A stretch of 64,000 nt of DNA from Bacteroidota bacterium (GTDB lineage Bacteria; Bacteroidota; Bacteroidia; AKYH767-A; OLB10). The notes beneath the pieces were generated by a model, which had not been told where the DNA came from, did not search any database, and saw nothing but the letters and a program-made list of their open reading frames with translations. Shown piece after piece: positions 1-9,527 of the stretch. Both the position numbers and the translations under genes were made by a program. Numbering within the stretch: the stretch's first letter is position 1; each line of letters begins with the position of its first letter. Where the stretch lies: the NCBI GenBank assembly GCA_016714535.1, contig JADKDR010000002.1:558001-622000 (forward strand), read 5' to 3'.

Positions 1-72
1 TTATACTAATGTCGATACTTTTTGTAATGGTATGATCTTGCTGCACCAATGTTTGATTATATTTTATTAACG

Positions 73-933
73 TTAAGCTATGGTAGTATTTTTTACACAA
101 TTTCTTATACCATTACTATACACTGCAGGTAAAAAATAAAATAATTTGAAAATGGTTCTCATAGCAACACGCAAACTCATGAACAAGGGCATGCCTTTTG
201 AAAACACAATACCAACAAAACTTTCAAGAATAAACATTTTGGTAAGTACATCACAATGGTTTATGCGCCCATAAACATAATTATACATTTTCAAATATTC
301 TTTTTCACTGAAGTTGGCCATTTTCGATGCATCATTTTTACGGTTAAGAATATAGTATGCATCTTTTATTAAATCCACTTTGAGGTTTTTAGTATTCATC
401 ATGTCAACAATAAAACAAACGTCTTCGTTTTGCCGCGAAATATGATTGAACTCGGCACAAATTTCTTTTCTGATAAAAAAATTCCAAACGGCATAAAAAT
501 ATCCTATGGCACGTTTGTCTTTTACTTGTATTATTTTGCGTTGTATAGTTTGATTATGTTCTTCGATAATGAGTGAAAAAACATAGCAATTAATTAAAGG
601 CCGTTGCGCATCTTCAAACTTCGAATAGAGGTCGCTGCAAATTGCATCATCGCTGTCTACAAACTGCAGCCACTCGCCTCTTGCTGCAGCAATACCGGCA
701 TTGCGCGCATGCGAAGTACCATCATTTACTTTTAATTCAATAAGTCGAATATTATCATTATTCAAATCTTTAACCACCTGCCGCGATTGATCGGTGCTAC
801 AATCATCAACAATAATTATCTCATAAACCATTGAATGTTCTTGTTGATTTTGTATAGAAGCAATAGTATTGGCAATGTATTTTTCGGCATTATACATTGG
901 GATAATTACAGATAAATTAACTCTACCTGCCAT
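73..933 (-). CDS. Family 2 glycosyltransferase
   Basis: Predicted cytosolic GT-A glycosyltransferase moving a sugar from a nucleotide donor to a glycan or lipid acceptor; the substrate cannot be told. Seen: an N-terminal LSVIIPMYNAEKYI strand-helix typical of GT2, a nucleotide-binding IIIVDDCSTD near residue 42, and the metal-binding FVDSDD near residue 91. The C-terminal third has a hydrophobic, basic stretch that could lie on the membrane. At 286 residues it has normal GT2 length. Its ATG overlaps the stop of the upstream gene by one base (TAATG), so the two are translationally coupled. With the next two genes it forms a minus-strand run typical of surface polysaccharide loci. Confidence 0.9.
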   Translation of the reverse strand: MAGRVNLSVIIPMYNAEKYIANTIASIQNQQEHSMVYEIIIVDDCSTDQSRQVVKDLNNDNIRLIELKVNDGTSHARNAGIAAARGEWLQFVDSDDAICSDLYSKFEDAQRPLINCYVFSLIIEEHNQTIQRKIIQVKDKRAIGYFYAVWNFFIRKEICAEFNHISRQNEDVCFIVDMMNTKNLKVDLIKDAYYILNRKNDASKMANFSEKEYLKMYNYVYGRINHCDVLTKMFILESFVGIVFSKGMPLFMSLRVAMRTIFKLFYFLPAVYSNGIRNCVKNTTIA

Positions 934-1922
934 TACAATATTGGATAAAACAATTTTGGGAAATAATACGAAATATAAATAGCGGCCCGAATGTAAATAG
1001 GATCGTTTTTAAAGTATTTGTTTTTAGCATATTGAGGAAAGTACTGCAACAATGATTTACGCATAGTTATAAACTGTTCAAACTTTGCCTCCTGTTTAGA
1101 AGCTCGCAATCGCAACAGATTTGCAATCAACATATGCTTGGCAAACATATATTCCAACTCCTCGAAATAATAATTAAACTGCGACTTTGCTTTATAGTAA
1201 TTACACACCGATTCAATAATGTTTATGTATTGACTAATAAAACCGGTGTTAAAATTTAATGTATTCGTCTTGATAATATAATTGTAAAGTTTGATTGGGC
1301 TCACCACTATTACTTTGGTGTTTATATACCATTTCAAACTTGCCTCAAGGTCTTCGGCCAAACTATTTGAAGAGAAGAATAAATTATCATCTGCCAAAAA
1401 CAATTCGCGCTTCACAATTCTCAACCAACAAGCCACCTCAATGTCGCAGAGCATTTGAGGCTTCGTCTTTATTTCGATTGGCTGATTATATAAATCAAAA
1501 TTACTAAACTTATGAAATCTTTCGAGCAGGCTTTGCTTCCTGTTGTACATTCTATTGTAACCAATAATAACCATGTCGGCATCATGCTTATCAATATGAG
1601 TTTTTACAATATTAACGTAATCCGGTTCTATATAATCATCGCTATCAACAAAAGCAATGTACAAGCCATTGGCATTTTGTATTCCAAAATTGCGGGTACT
1701 ACCGGGTCCACTATTTTCCTTTATATATGATTTTACTATTGCTGGATTTTGTAAAACATATTTATCAATAATAAGTTGAGACTTATCAACGGAGCCATCA
1801 TTTAATAAAATAATTTCAAAAACTTTTTCGGGTTGAGCCAAAATGCTATCTATACATTTTGCTAATGTATTTTCGGCATTATAAACCGGTACAATAAAAC
1901 TTAATAATATATTTGGTTGCAT
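933..1922 (-). CDS. Family 2 glycosyltransferase
   Basis: Second GT2 enzyme, 329 residues. It begins with LSFIVPVYNAENTL, then LLNDGSVDKS and FVDSDDYIEP, the donor-binding and DxD-type metal motifs of the GT-A fold. The C-terminal half is rich in Tyr, Lys and Ile with no clear transmembrane helix, so a soluble or peripheral enzyme is expected. It resembles the enzymes that add single sugars in exopolysaccharide or O-antigen pathways, but the specific sugar is unknown. It is coupled by a one-base overlap to the glycosyltransferase gene that follows it and lies 60 bases after a third one. Confidence 0.9.
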   Translation of the reverse strand: MQPNILLSFIVPVYNAENTLAKCIDSILAQPEKVFEIILLNDGSVDKSQLIIDKYVLQNPAIVKSYIKENSGPGSTRNFGIQNANGLYIAFVDSDDYIEPDYVNIVKTHIDKHDADMVIIGYNRMYNRKQSLLERFHKFSNFDLYNQPIEIKTKPQMLCDIEVACWLRIVKRELFLADDNLFFSSNSLAEDLEASLKWYINTKVIVVSPIKLYNYIIKTNTLNFNTGFISQYINIIESVCNYYKAKSQFNYYFEELEYMFAKHMLIANLLRLRASKQEAKFEQFITMRKSLLQYFPQYAKNKYFKNDPIYIRAAIYISYYFPKLFYPIL

Positions 1923-1982
1923 GTCATCAGGCTGTTAAATAAAAAATATTTGCCACTCGCAACCCCGTATAATTAGTTTGCA

Positions 1983-2915
1983 TTATTTCTTTGGATAATT
2001 ACTTATATCGTAACTCACGCCCGAAAGCAAAAGCTGAAACCCAAGTATAATTAATAGTGTAGGAATTATTACGGTACCTGTAGGTGCAGGCATACTTATA
2101 CTCGTGTACTTTAAGTAGTTTTTAATTCCAAATGCAAGGCCATAACAAAACATAGGCAGGCCGGTAAGCAAATATATGGAGGCCACATTAAATTCGTATA
2201 AAAAATACTTGAGTAACAATCGCCTGATAAAGGCATACAACAACTTTGGGGGGAATTCAAAAAAAACTCTGGTCCTCGATAAGCCCGAAATTTCTTCACC
2301 ATAATTTGCATGCATAGGTATATCTTTTACAACTGCGCTGCGATAGTATAACTCAATCAGCATTGAAGTTTCAAAATAATATCGTTTGTGAATTCTGTAT
2401 AAATCCATCTCCATTAATGTTTCGTTTTTAATGGCAGTAAATCCGTTTGTAGGATCAAAAGTGTTCCAATATCCCGATGAAGCTTTTATAATAAAACTTA
2501 GACCGGTGTTACCTAAGCGCCTGCTAATAGGCATTCGTTGCAATGCCCTCAAATTGTGAAATCGATTGCCCTTGGTAAAATCTGCCTTATCATCCAACAG
2601 AGGTTTTATCAGGGCCGGAATATAGCTGGCATCCATTTGACCATCACCATCCATTTTTATTGAAATATCGGCTTTGAGTTCCATAGATTTTCTATACCCT
2701 GTTAGCATAGCAGCACCTACGCCTTGATTTTTTTCGTGTTGCAGATAAATTATCCTCTTACTATGCTTGGCGAGTTTAAGTAGAATATTTGCAGTATCAT
2801 CTTTCGAACAATCGTTCACTGCTATTATCCAATCGATGTTATCTGGTATTTTTTCAACCACCGATTCAATATGAGCAGCAACATTGTAACAAGGAATTAT
2901 TACAGCAATTTTCAT
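1983..2915 (-). CDS. DPM/DPG synthase-like membrane GT2
   Basis: Polyprenyl-phosphate-sugar synthase-like GT2 of about 310 residues. Seen: an IAVIIPCYNVAAHI start, WIIAVNDCSKDD, and IKMDGDGQMD where the DxD metal site belongs. The sequence QGVGAAMLTGYRKS is close to the QGVGGAMLTGY-type segment of dolichol-phosphate mannosyltransferase-like enzymes. Two hydrophobic segments near the C-terminus (about residues 245-270 and 280-305) should anchor it in the inner membrane. An upstream GTG (2939) is in frame, but the ATG at 2915 has the usual A/T-rich leader and starts exactly at the conserved first strand, so I use it. It probably makes a lipid-linked sugar donor for envelope glycans. First gene of the three-gene glycosyltransferase run. 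Confidence 0.88.
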   Translation of the reverse strand: MKIAVIIPCYNVAAHIESVVEKIPDNIDWIIAVNDCSKDDTANILLKLAKHSKRIIYLQHEKNQGVGAAMLTGYRKSMELKADISIKMDGDGQMDASYIPALIKPLLDDKADFTKGNRFHNLRALQRMPISRRLGNTGLSFIIKASSGYWNTFDPTNGFTAIKNETLMEMDLYRIHKRYYFETSMLIELYYRSAVVKDIPMHANYGEEISGLSRTRVFFEFPPKLLYAFIRRLLLKYFLYEFNVASIYLLTGLPMFCYGLAFGIKNYLKYTSISMPAPTGTVIIPTLLIILGFQLLLSGVSYDISNYPKK

Positions 2916-3494
2916 AATTATTTTTTGTTGATGTGCCACAAAGGTATTTAAATCAACCTAAAAATAAATCAAACATTTGTGCATAGATTTTGCCAAAAGT
3001 TTCGCAAATATTAAAATATTGTCCTTAGCGATCTTTCAATCTCTTGCCAATTTGTACAAGTACAATCGATTATTTTATACTAACATTTGCAACATATGGT
3101 GTAATAACCACCTATAGCCAATATATTTTATAGCGCTATGATAATACTATGCCTGCATGGTCCATGTTATAATTACTGTAAGTATCATATCAGACAATAC
3201 GATTCCGACAGTATTCGCAAAATGAAAATAACTAAGTAAAACAGTCACGCACGATAATTATTAAAAGTATGATTGAAAACAGTATGCTATGCCAAAAAAT
3301 AGTACTACAAAAAAAATTACGCTGCGATAGAACTAATTAATCCACATAAAAAATAAAAAAACAACTATGCATTTAATGGTAATATTGTAAGTTTGTTCCT
3401 CAATTTTTTTGCGGGCCGAAAATATTTATGTTGACCACTCAAAAATTTATCTCCTTATGTTGCTCCTTATAAGGTGCAACAACAAAAATTAAAA
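2916..3494. other. Intergenic region, no gene seen
   Basis: About 580 AT-rich bases between the divergent glycosyltransferase and TMTC-like genes. No ORF with coding character, no RNA gene and no strong hairpin was recognised. Promoters for both flanking genes must lie here, but I cannot place a convincing pair of boxes. Confidence 0.5.
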
Positions 3495-5512
3495 ATGAAA
3501 AAAAACAAAATAAAAACCGCTGTAACTGAAAAGAAAAACAGCAAACAAAATACAGAGCAAAAGGACTCTTTCTTAAAAAAATATTCTTTGAATATTTTTG
3601 CCCTATCACTTATCATATTGTTGGGAGCAGTTATCTATTCCAATTCGTTCGATTGTAGTTTTCATGTCGATGATATTCCAAGTATCACCAACAATAATCA
3701 AATTCAAAAATTATCGGACATAAATGCTATTTGGAATCATAATCACAGTCGCTTTGTTTCTTACCTTTCTTTTGCAGTCAATTATCATTACGGTAAGGAA
3801 AATGTATGGGGTTATCACCTTGTAAATATTATAATTCATATTCTAAATGCTCTTTTAGTTTTTGGCTAACTACCTTATTATTTACAACGAATGCCCTTAA
3901 AGACACAGCAACCAACCATTATAAAAAAATATTTGCAATAGCAGCAGCATTGCTTTTCGTTTCGCATCCGCTGGCAACTCAATCGGTAACATATATTGTA
4001 CAACGATTAGCATCGTTAGTTACATTGTTCTATTTGTTAACCATAACACTATACGTAAAGGGAAGGGTAACCCAAAACAATATTGCACGATATGCTTGTT
4101 TTGCCGGGGCTTTGTTGGCAGCCATATTGGCAATGTTTACAAAAGAAAATGCTTTTACATTACCATTCGCCATTATACTGGTTGAGCTATTTTTTCTTCA
4201 ATCAGCTAAATTTACATTTAATTTTAGTCGTACACAGATTGCCATATTTTTAGCAGCTTGTGCGGGCTTCATTTTTTTTGTAGCCAATAAGTTTTCCCTC
4301 AATGTTCTTAAACCTTTGCCGCCCGATGTTTACAATGATTTTAACGAAATATCATCTGCAAACTATTTGTTCACTCAGTTTTCTGTGCTGTTGAAATATA
4401 TACAGCTTTTGTTTTTACCCATCAATCAAAATTTCGATTATGACATCAGTTTATCCAAGGGCTTTTTCGAAATAAAAACCATTCTTAGTTTTGTGTTGTT
4501 GGTAGCAATATTGGTTTGGGGTATATGGTTATTCAACAAAAATAGAATTATTTCTTTCGGTATATTTTGGTTTTTTCTTACCAACCTAATTGAGTCAAGT
4601 ATTATTCCAATCTCCGATTTAATATTTGAGCACCGAACGTATATGCCATCAGTAGGTTTTTTTCTGGCATTGATTGCAGGCATTTTTGCGTTGCTAAAAA
4701 ATAAAAACATGAACATTGCTCTAGGCATTTTTGGAGTTATCATTTTGGTCAATTCTGTACTTACGTACCAACGCAACTTTGTATGGAAAAGCGACTTTAC
4801 GCTGTGGTCGGACATTATAAAAAAATCGCCCGACAAAGCTCGTGCTTATGTTAACAGAGGTAAAATTTATAATGAAATGAAACAATATGAAAATGCTATT
4901 GTCGACTTAACAAAAGCAGCTGAAGTTGACCCTCGTTATGAATTAGCGTATACCAACCGCGGTTTTGCATACAAGAGCCTTGGCAATTGGCAAAAAGGAT
5001 TAGAGGACTATACTAAATCTATAGAGATAGAGGCAAAAAATTCTCTGGCTTATTCGAATCGGGGAAACATTTATGTAAACCTGAAACAATGGGATAAAGC
5101 GTTAGCTGATTACAATCAATCGATAAAAATCGATCCTGATTTTCATTTGGCATACCTAAATCGTGCTTTCGTTTACAACGCTCTTGAACAGTGGCAAAAA
5201 GCTTTGGACGATTGCAATGTTGCAATAAAGCTAAATCCAAAACATGGCGGAGCTTATGCTTCACGTGGACCTATATATGTAAAGTTGGGAAATGTAGATA
5301 GCGCTATCGCTGATTACAATAAGGCAATTGAACTTAATCCTACGTCACCTCACTCCTATTTCAATCGTGGCTCTGTTTATCTTGATAGAAAAGAATGGGA
5401 AAAAGCATATCGCGATTTTTCGATGGTGTTGCAGATAGAACCTAAAAACTCCGGTGCCATTACTGCACGCGATTACGCATACAATCAATTGAATGCAAAA
5501 CAGAATCCTTAG
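3495..5512 (+). pseudogene. TMTC-like membrane protein with TPRs, frameshifted
   Basis: Resembles the TMTC/GT-C type family: a multi-pass membrane part followed by tetratricopeptide repeats. The reading frame opens at ATG 3495 (a GTG at 3474 is less likely). The first frame has a basic tail, one TM helix, the luminal-loop motif FHVDDIPSI and the conserved YHLVNIIIHILNALLVF helix, then stops at 3867. The sequence continues directly in the -1 frame from about 3864: WLTTLLF, several TM helices, EHRTYMPSVGFF, then six to seven TPRs (about residues 430-650). One T too few in the T5 run at 3859-3863 explains the break. If intact it would be about 672 residues in the inner membrane. Function in bacteria of this class is poorly defined; protein glycosylation is possible. 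Confidence 0.8.
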
Positions 5513-5936
5513 TTTCGAAAAGGGTTAAACATAAAATCAAAAAATAATAGCCTATTTATATTTGTCAAATTTTTCGTTTCACAGTTTTCGATACGAAATT
5601 AAAGGCGATTCGTTTAAACTTATCACAACATTAAATCACAGTAAATAATAGTGATTAATCTTCGGATTGGGAATTACAATATTCTTTTCTGTTTGCATAT
5701 TGAACGCTCTATTAACAACAACTTTAGCACAAGTTCATTGCACAAAAATCTTACTATCCTCAAAATCGAAATTAAAAAGCTGCTTTAATTTTTAGTCGTA
5801 AAGTGATTTTAATAGGAGAGTGTTTCAATATAATTGATCTTTTTTTTGCTGAGATAAAAAATAGATTGAATAAATGGAAGAAGATAATTTTGAAAAACAG
5901 TAGCATTTATTATCAACCGTTTAAAATAAATATCCC
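5513..5936. other. Intergenic region, no gene seen
   Basis: About 420 AT-rich bases between the TPR gene and the sucC promoter. No coding sequence, RNA gene or clear terminator hairpin recognised. Confidence 0.5.
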
Positions 5937-5966
5937 TTTGCCATTCGATTGATATATCTATTTTTG
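5937..5966 (+). promoter_or_regulatory. Bacteroidota-type promoter of sucC
   Basis: TTTG at 5937-5940, an 18-base spacer, then TATTTTTG at 5959-5966. This matches the TTTG / TAnnTTTG boxes used by the primary sigma factor of Bacteroidota. The ATG of sucC follows 21 bases downstream, which leaves a very short leader. Confidence 0.75.
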
Positions 5967-5987
5967 CGCCACTTAAAAAAAAGGATT

Positions 5988-7199
5988 ATGAATTTACACG
6001 AATATCAGGGAAAAGAAATACTAAAGAGTTTTGGTGTGGCTATATAAGAAGGTATAGTTGCCGATACTGTTGAAGGTGCAATTGCAGCAGCCGAGGAATT
6101 GACAAAACAAACGGGCACAAAGTATTGGGTAGTAAAATCTCAAATACATGCAGGTGGTCGTGGCAAAGGAAAAATTGCCGGCACCGAACAGCGTGGTGTA
6201 CAGGTTGCAAAATCGATGGATGATGTGCGCACCATTACAAAAAATATTTTGGGCAATGTGTTGGTTACAATTCAAACGGGCGATGCAGGCAAAAGAGTAA
6301 ACAAAGTGCTCATTGCTCAGGATGTATACTACCCCGGTCCAAACGAAACAAAAGAGTTTTATATGAGTGTGTTGCTTAACCGCAATACAGGGCGTAACAT
6401 TATTATGTACTCAACAGAAGGTGGTATGAATATAGAGGATTTTGCACATAACACACCTCATTTGATTTTCAAAGAAGAAGTTGACCCTTCTGTTGGCCTT
6501 CAATCATTTCAGGCACGTAATATTGCTTTCAACCTTGGCCTCAGCGGCAACGCTTTTAAGGAAATGGTAAAATTTGTGGTGGCACTTTACAATTGTTATG
6601 TGCAAACAGATTCTGCCATGTTCGAAATAAATCCTCTTTTCAAAACCAGTGACGATAAAATAATTGCAGTAGATGCTAAAGTATCTTTGGATGATAACGG
6701 ATTGTTTCGTCACCCAAGTTACGAAGCGCTGCGCGATAAAATGGAAGAAGACCCAACAGAAGTAGAAGCAAGCGAAAACGAACTGAACTATGTGAAGTTG
6801 GATGGTAATGTGGGCTGTATGGTAAATGGTGCCGGACTTGCCATGGCCACTATGGATATTATAAAACTTGCCGGTGGCGACCCTGCCAACTTTTTGGATG
6901 TAGGTGGTACAGCAAATGCAGCACGTGTAGAAAAAGCATTTCGTATTATTTTGAATGACCCAAATGTAAAAGCCATTCTGGTTAATATTTTTGGTGGTAT
7001 AGTTCGGTGCGACCGCGTAGCACAAGGCATAGTAGATGCGTACAAAAACATTGGTGAAATAAAAGTACCAATCATCATACGCCTTCAAGGAACAAATGCG
7101 GAAGAAGCAAAAAAAATAATTGACGAAAGCGGGCTCAAAGTTTACTCAGCAATTCAATTAAAAGAAGCAGCCGATTTGGTTGCAAAAGTGTTTGCATAA
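5988..7199 (+). pseudogene. sucC: Succinyl-CoA ligase beta subunit, in-frame stop
   Basis: ADP-forming succinyl-CoA synthetase beta subunit of the TCA cycle. The start MNLHEYQGKEILKSFGV is the classic SucC N-terminus. Codon 20 (6045-6047) is TAA where CAA (Gln, in the usual QEGIVA) would be expected, and the frame is open again to 7199. The rest is full length (403 codons): ATP-grasp residues WVVKSQIHAGGRGKGK, the NPL motif near residue 200, and the C-terminal GGTANAARVEKAF and NIFGGIVRCD segments. A restart at a later codon would lose part of the ATP-grasp fold. Read literally the gene is broken, but one C-to-T call explains it, and sucC is normally kept. No sucD is adjacent. Confidence 0.9.
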
Positions 7200-7229
7200 T
7201 CTTTTTTTCAAAATTCATAATTTAAAAAA

Positions 7230-8123
7230 ATGGCTGCTTTAAAATCACTATCGACCAAAGACAATTTTCTGGGCATTGAAGAAAAAAAATATTACGACTA
7301 CTCATCATCTAAGTATGTAATACAACAAGTGCCTTACGAACATACATCCTCGTATTTGGCAGGCAGTGCTAAAGGACCGGGTGCAATGGTTAAGGCTTCG
7401 CAATTTGTAGAATTGTATGACGAGGAATTGGGCATCGAAACGTTTCGCAAATGTGGCATTGCAACTTTACCTCCATTGGATTTTAAAAATAAAGTAGATG
7501 CCAAAGCGGTAGATTATATTGAGCAAGAAACGACACGGTTGCTCAACGATAAAAAATATATTGTGTCGCTTGGTGCCGAACATACAGTTACTTATGGTTT
7601 TGTGAGAGCACATTCAGCAAAATATAAAAACCTGAGTGTGTTGCAAATAGATGCACACAGCGATTTACGCGATACTTATCACAACAATAAATATTCGCAC
7701 GCAAGTGTAATGCATCGTGTGCACGATATGTGCTTGAATCTTGTGCAGATAGGTATTAGGGCTCAGTGCATAGAAGAAGCAGAACTGATAAAAAAATCGA
7801 AAAACATTCACACGTATTATGCCCATGATGTGCGCAGCAATAAAAACTGGATGAAGAATGCTGTGAAAGATTTAACCGAAAATGTTTACCTTACAATTGA
7901 TGCCGATGGCTTCGATCCTTCGATAATGCCGGCTGTTGGTACAGCAGAACCCCGCGGTTTGTTTTGGGAAGAAACTTTAACCTTTTTAAAGAAAGTTATA
8001 AAAACAAAAAATGTTGTCGGCTTCGATATTGTTGAATGCGCACCTATGAAAGGGACTATTTTGAGTGAATATACTTTAGCAAAATTGGCTTACAGACTTA
8101 TAGGCTATTTGGAAACCAAATAA
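7230..8123 (+). CDS. Agmatinase/arginase-family ureohydrolase
   Basis: Binuclear manganese ureohydrolase of 297 residues, most like agmatinase (agmatine to putrescine and urea). All metal-binding motifs are visible: SLGAEHTVTYG (the GGxH-type His), QIDAHSDLRD (DAHxD) and TIDADGFDPSIMP (DxDxxDP). The TAEPRG segment after the last motif favours agmatinase over arginase, but formiminoglutamase or guanidine-degrading relatives cannot be excluded. It lies 30 bases behind sucC on the same strand and may be cotranscribed with it; a hairpin terminator follows immediately. The first 25 residues are less conserved but the ATG at 7230 is well placed. Confidence 0.9.
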   Translation: MAALKSLSTKDNFLGIEEKKYYDYSSSKYVIQQVPYEHTSSYLAGSAKGPGAMVKASQFVELYDEELGIETFRKCGIATLPPLDFKNKVDAKAVDYIEQETTRLLNDKKYIVSLGAEHTVTYGFVRAHSAKYKNLSVLQIDAHSDLRDTYHNNKYSHASVMHRVHDMCLNLVQIGIRAQCIEEAELIKKSKNIHTYYAHDVRSNKNWMKNAVKDLTENVYLTIDADGFDPSIMPAVGTAEPRGLFWEETLTFLKKVIKTKNVVGFDIVECAPMKGTILSEYTLAKLAYRLIGYLETK

Positions 8124-8124
8124 A

Positions 8125-8160
8125 AAAAGGCAACAAATAATTTGCTGCCTTTCTTTTTTT
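8125..8160 (+). terminator. Rho-independent terminator after the ureohydrolase gene
   Basis: GGCAACAAAT / ATTTGCTGCC arms (one mismatch) at about 8129-8149 followed by TTTCTTTTTTT. It begins right after the stop codon of the ureohydrolase gene. Confidence 0.85.
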
Positions 8161-8175
8161 CTTCAATACTGAAAT

Positions 8176-8334
8176 TTATTGTTTATCCATTTTTACAAAC
8201 TTAATTGCTTTGTAAATTTCGTTGCCGGCACTTATCCTTATTTCATATACCCCACTTGCCAAATCACCTGCATCGATGTCAAAACCATTTTCGCCAGATT
8301 GAACAAACATATTTTCTTTCCAAACTCCATTTGT
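8176..8334 (-). pseudogene. Remnant of a T9SS C-terminal sorting domain
   Basis: Read on the minus strand this stretch encodes about 50 residues ending in a typical T9SS sorting tail: NGVWKENMFV, then DLASGVYEIRIS, then YKAIKFVKMDKQ and a TAA at 8176-8178. No start codon or cargo domain precedes it in this frame; a stop lies just upstream at about 8340. It overlaps, in another frame, the end of the TPR remnant. It is the 3' tail of a secreted-protein gene whose body has been lost, so the junction with the TPR gene marks a deletion or rearrangement. Confidence 0.72.
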
Positions 8335-8821
8335 CGTTCTCTTTTAAATTTAAAACTATGGCCTCATTAAAATAATTTATTGCTTGTGTGTAATCTTCAT
8401 CAGCATCGTATAATTGGCCCAGATTGCTGTACGCCATAGCAGCGATATGTTCATTATGAATGCTGTCTGCTAGTTGTTGTGCTGTCAGATTGTTTTCAAG
8501 CGCGGGGCCAAAATTTCCGGTAACATAATTGCACCACCCTTTTACAATATTGGATAAGGCTATACCCTTGCACCATCTCAAGGCAATAGCAAGTGACTCT
8601 GCCTGGGTGGCTAGTTGTAATGCAGTATCAGGACTTTTGATGGACAACTCGCGGGCAAGCATTTACAATTGCATGACTCGTGTAGTGTCTGCTTTCGAAT
8701 TAACCAGACATTGTTGTAATGAATCTATATTTAAATGAGGCCCCAGGGTAGACAGTTGCCCGTAGCATATGTTAGCTACCTGACTAAGCGCAATTACAAT
8801 TAGTAATCTTTTTTTGATCAT
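8279..8821 (-). pseudogene. Broken TPR sensor gene (probable histidine kinase N-terminus)
   Basis: Starts at ATG 8821 with a signal peptide (MIKKRLLIVIALSQVANICYG) and runs 52 codons to a TAA at 8663-8665. It then continues in the same frame with ATG and two to three TPR-like helical hairpins (LARELSIKSPDTALQLA, AMAYSNLGQLYDADEDY, AINYFNEAIVLN) until it ends out of context at 8279, where the sequence belongs to a T9SS tail in another frame. The start is six bases after the stop of the NarL-type regulator gene, the usual place for a periplasmic-TPR sensor kinase of Bacteroidota. The TM, DHp and ATPase parts are missing. I read it as a truncated partner kinase; with the stop it makes nothing functional. 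Confidence 0.75.
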
Positions 8822-8827
8822 GTTAAA

Positions 8828-9460
8828 TTACACCATCCTGTTTTGAATAGCTTTTGCTACGGCCTCGCTCTTACTATTGACATGCAATTTTAAATAAACA
8901 TTTTTTACATGGTAGCGCAATGTTTCGATACTGATTTGCAATTCGGCAGAGGCCATTTTATAGCTATATCCACGTACAAGCAAAGACAATACATCGTGCT
9001 CGCGCGAGGTAAGTCTTTCTAGTTCTTTCGAATGCATGAAGGGTTGCGAAAAAAGTTTTAGCACTTGCTTGGCTACCGAAGGTGTCATAGGCGCACCGCC
9101 TTGGGTTGCTTCACGCATCGCATTTACTATTCTTTCGGGCGTAGTACTTTTTAATATGTATCCGCTTGCACCATTACTTACTGCCTGAAACACCCGTTCA
9201 TTGTCATCGAATACGGTGAGCATTACAATGCACACTTCGCTACCTGCCGCACGAATAGCCCGCAATCCATTTAGGCCATTTTCTATGGGCATATCAATGT
9301 CCATTAATACCAAGTCGGGGTGATGATGCGCCACAAGATGGGCAGCATTTTTACAATTACTGTATGTGCCACATACCTCCAGCCCATCCGATTGATTTAT
9401 CAATTCTACCAGACTTTCTAGAAAGTCTTTGTTATCCTCAAATACTAAAATTCTAATCAT
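8828..9460 (-). CDS. NarL/FixJ-family response regulator
   Basis: Two-component response regulator, 210 residues. The receiver domain (1-120) shows the acidic pair near residue 9-10 (FEDN), the phosphoacceptor Asp in LVLMDIDMP near residue 57, and a Thr/Lys set (MLTVFD, ILKSTTP). The C-terminal LuxR-type helix-turn-helix starts at LTSREHDVLSLLVRGYSYKMA (shown in part) and ends with the recognition helix ETLRYHVKNVYLKL. It should bind DNA as a dimer once phosphorylated. The gene reads into the broken TPR sensor gene six bases downstream, so its cognate kinase seems lost, leaving an orphan regulator. An 8-bp inverted repeat 48 bases upstream may be an operator. Confidence 0.93.
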   Translation of the reverse strand: MIRILVFEDNKDFLESLVELINQSDGLEVCGTYSNCKNAAHLVAHHHPDLVLMDIDMPIENGLNGLRAIRAAGSEVCIVMLTVFDDNERVFQAVSNGASGYILKSTTPERIVNAMREATQGGAPMTPSVAKQVLKLFSQPFMHSKELERLTSREHDVLSLLVRGYSYKMASAELQISIETLRYHVKNVYLKLHVNSKSEAVAKAIQNRMV

Positions 9461-9507
9461 GATTCAATTAATTTGCTGCAAAATAATGGATAATAAAGAG
9501 ATATCCA

Positions 9508-9527
9508 TCTCACATAAATATGTGAGA
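9508..9527. promoter_or_regulatory. Inverted repeat upstream of response regulator
   Basis: TCTCACAT-AAAT-ATGTGAGA, a perfect 8-bp dyad with a 4-base centre, 48 bases before the response regulator start. Size and symmetry suit a LuxR-type dimer site, so autoregulation is possible. Inference only. Confidence 0.4.

Noticed and set aside
1..72. Tail of a further gene at the left edge
   Set aside because: The 72 bases show no clear reading frame that could be assigned.
6504..7088. Long minus-strand ORFs inside sucC
   Set aside because: They mirror the codon pattern of sucC, have odd Cys/Tyr/His-rich compositions and no family match.
6045..8665. TAA read as a sense codon
   Set aside because: TAA ends many intact genes here (for example sucC, the response regulator and the giant secreted protein gene); no recoding is needed.
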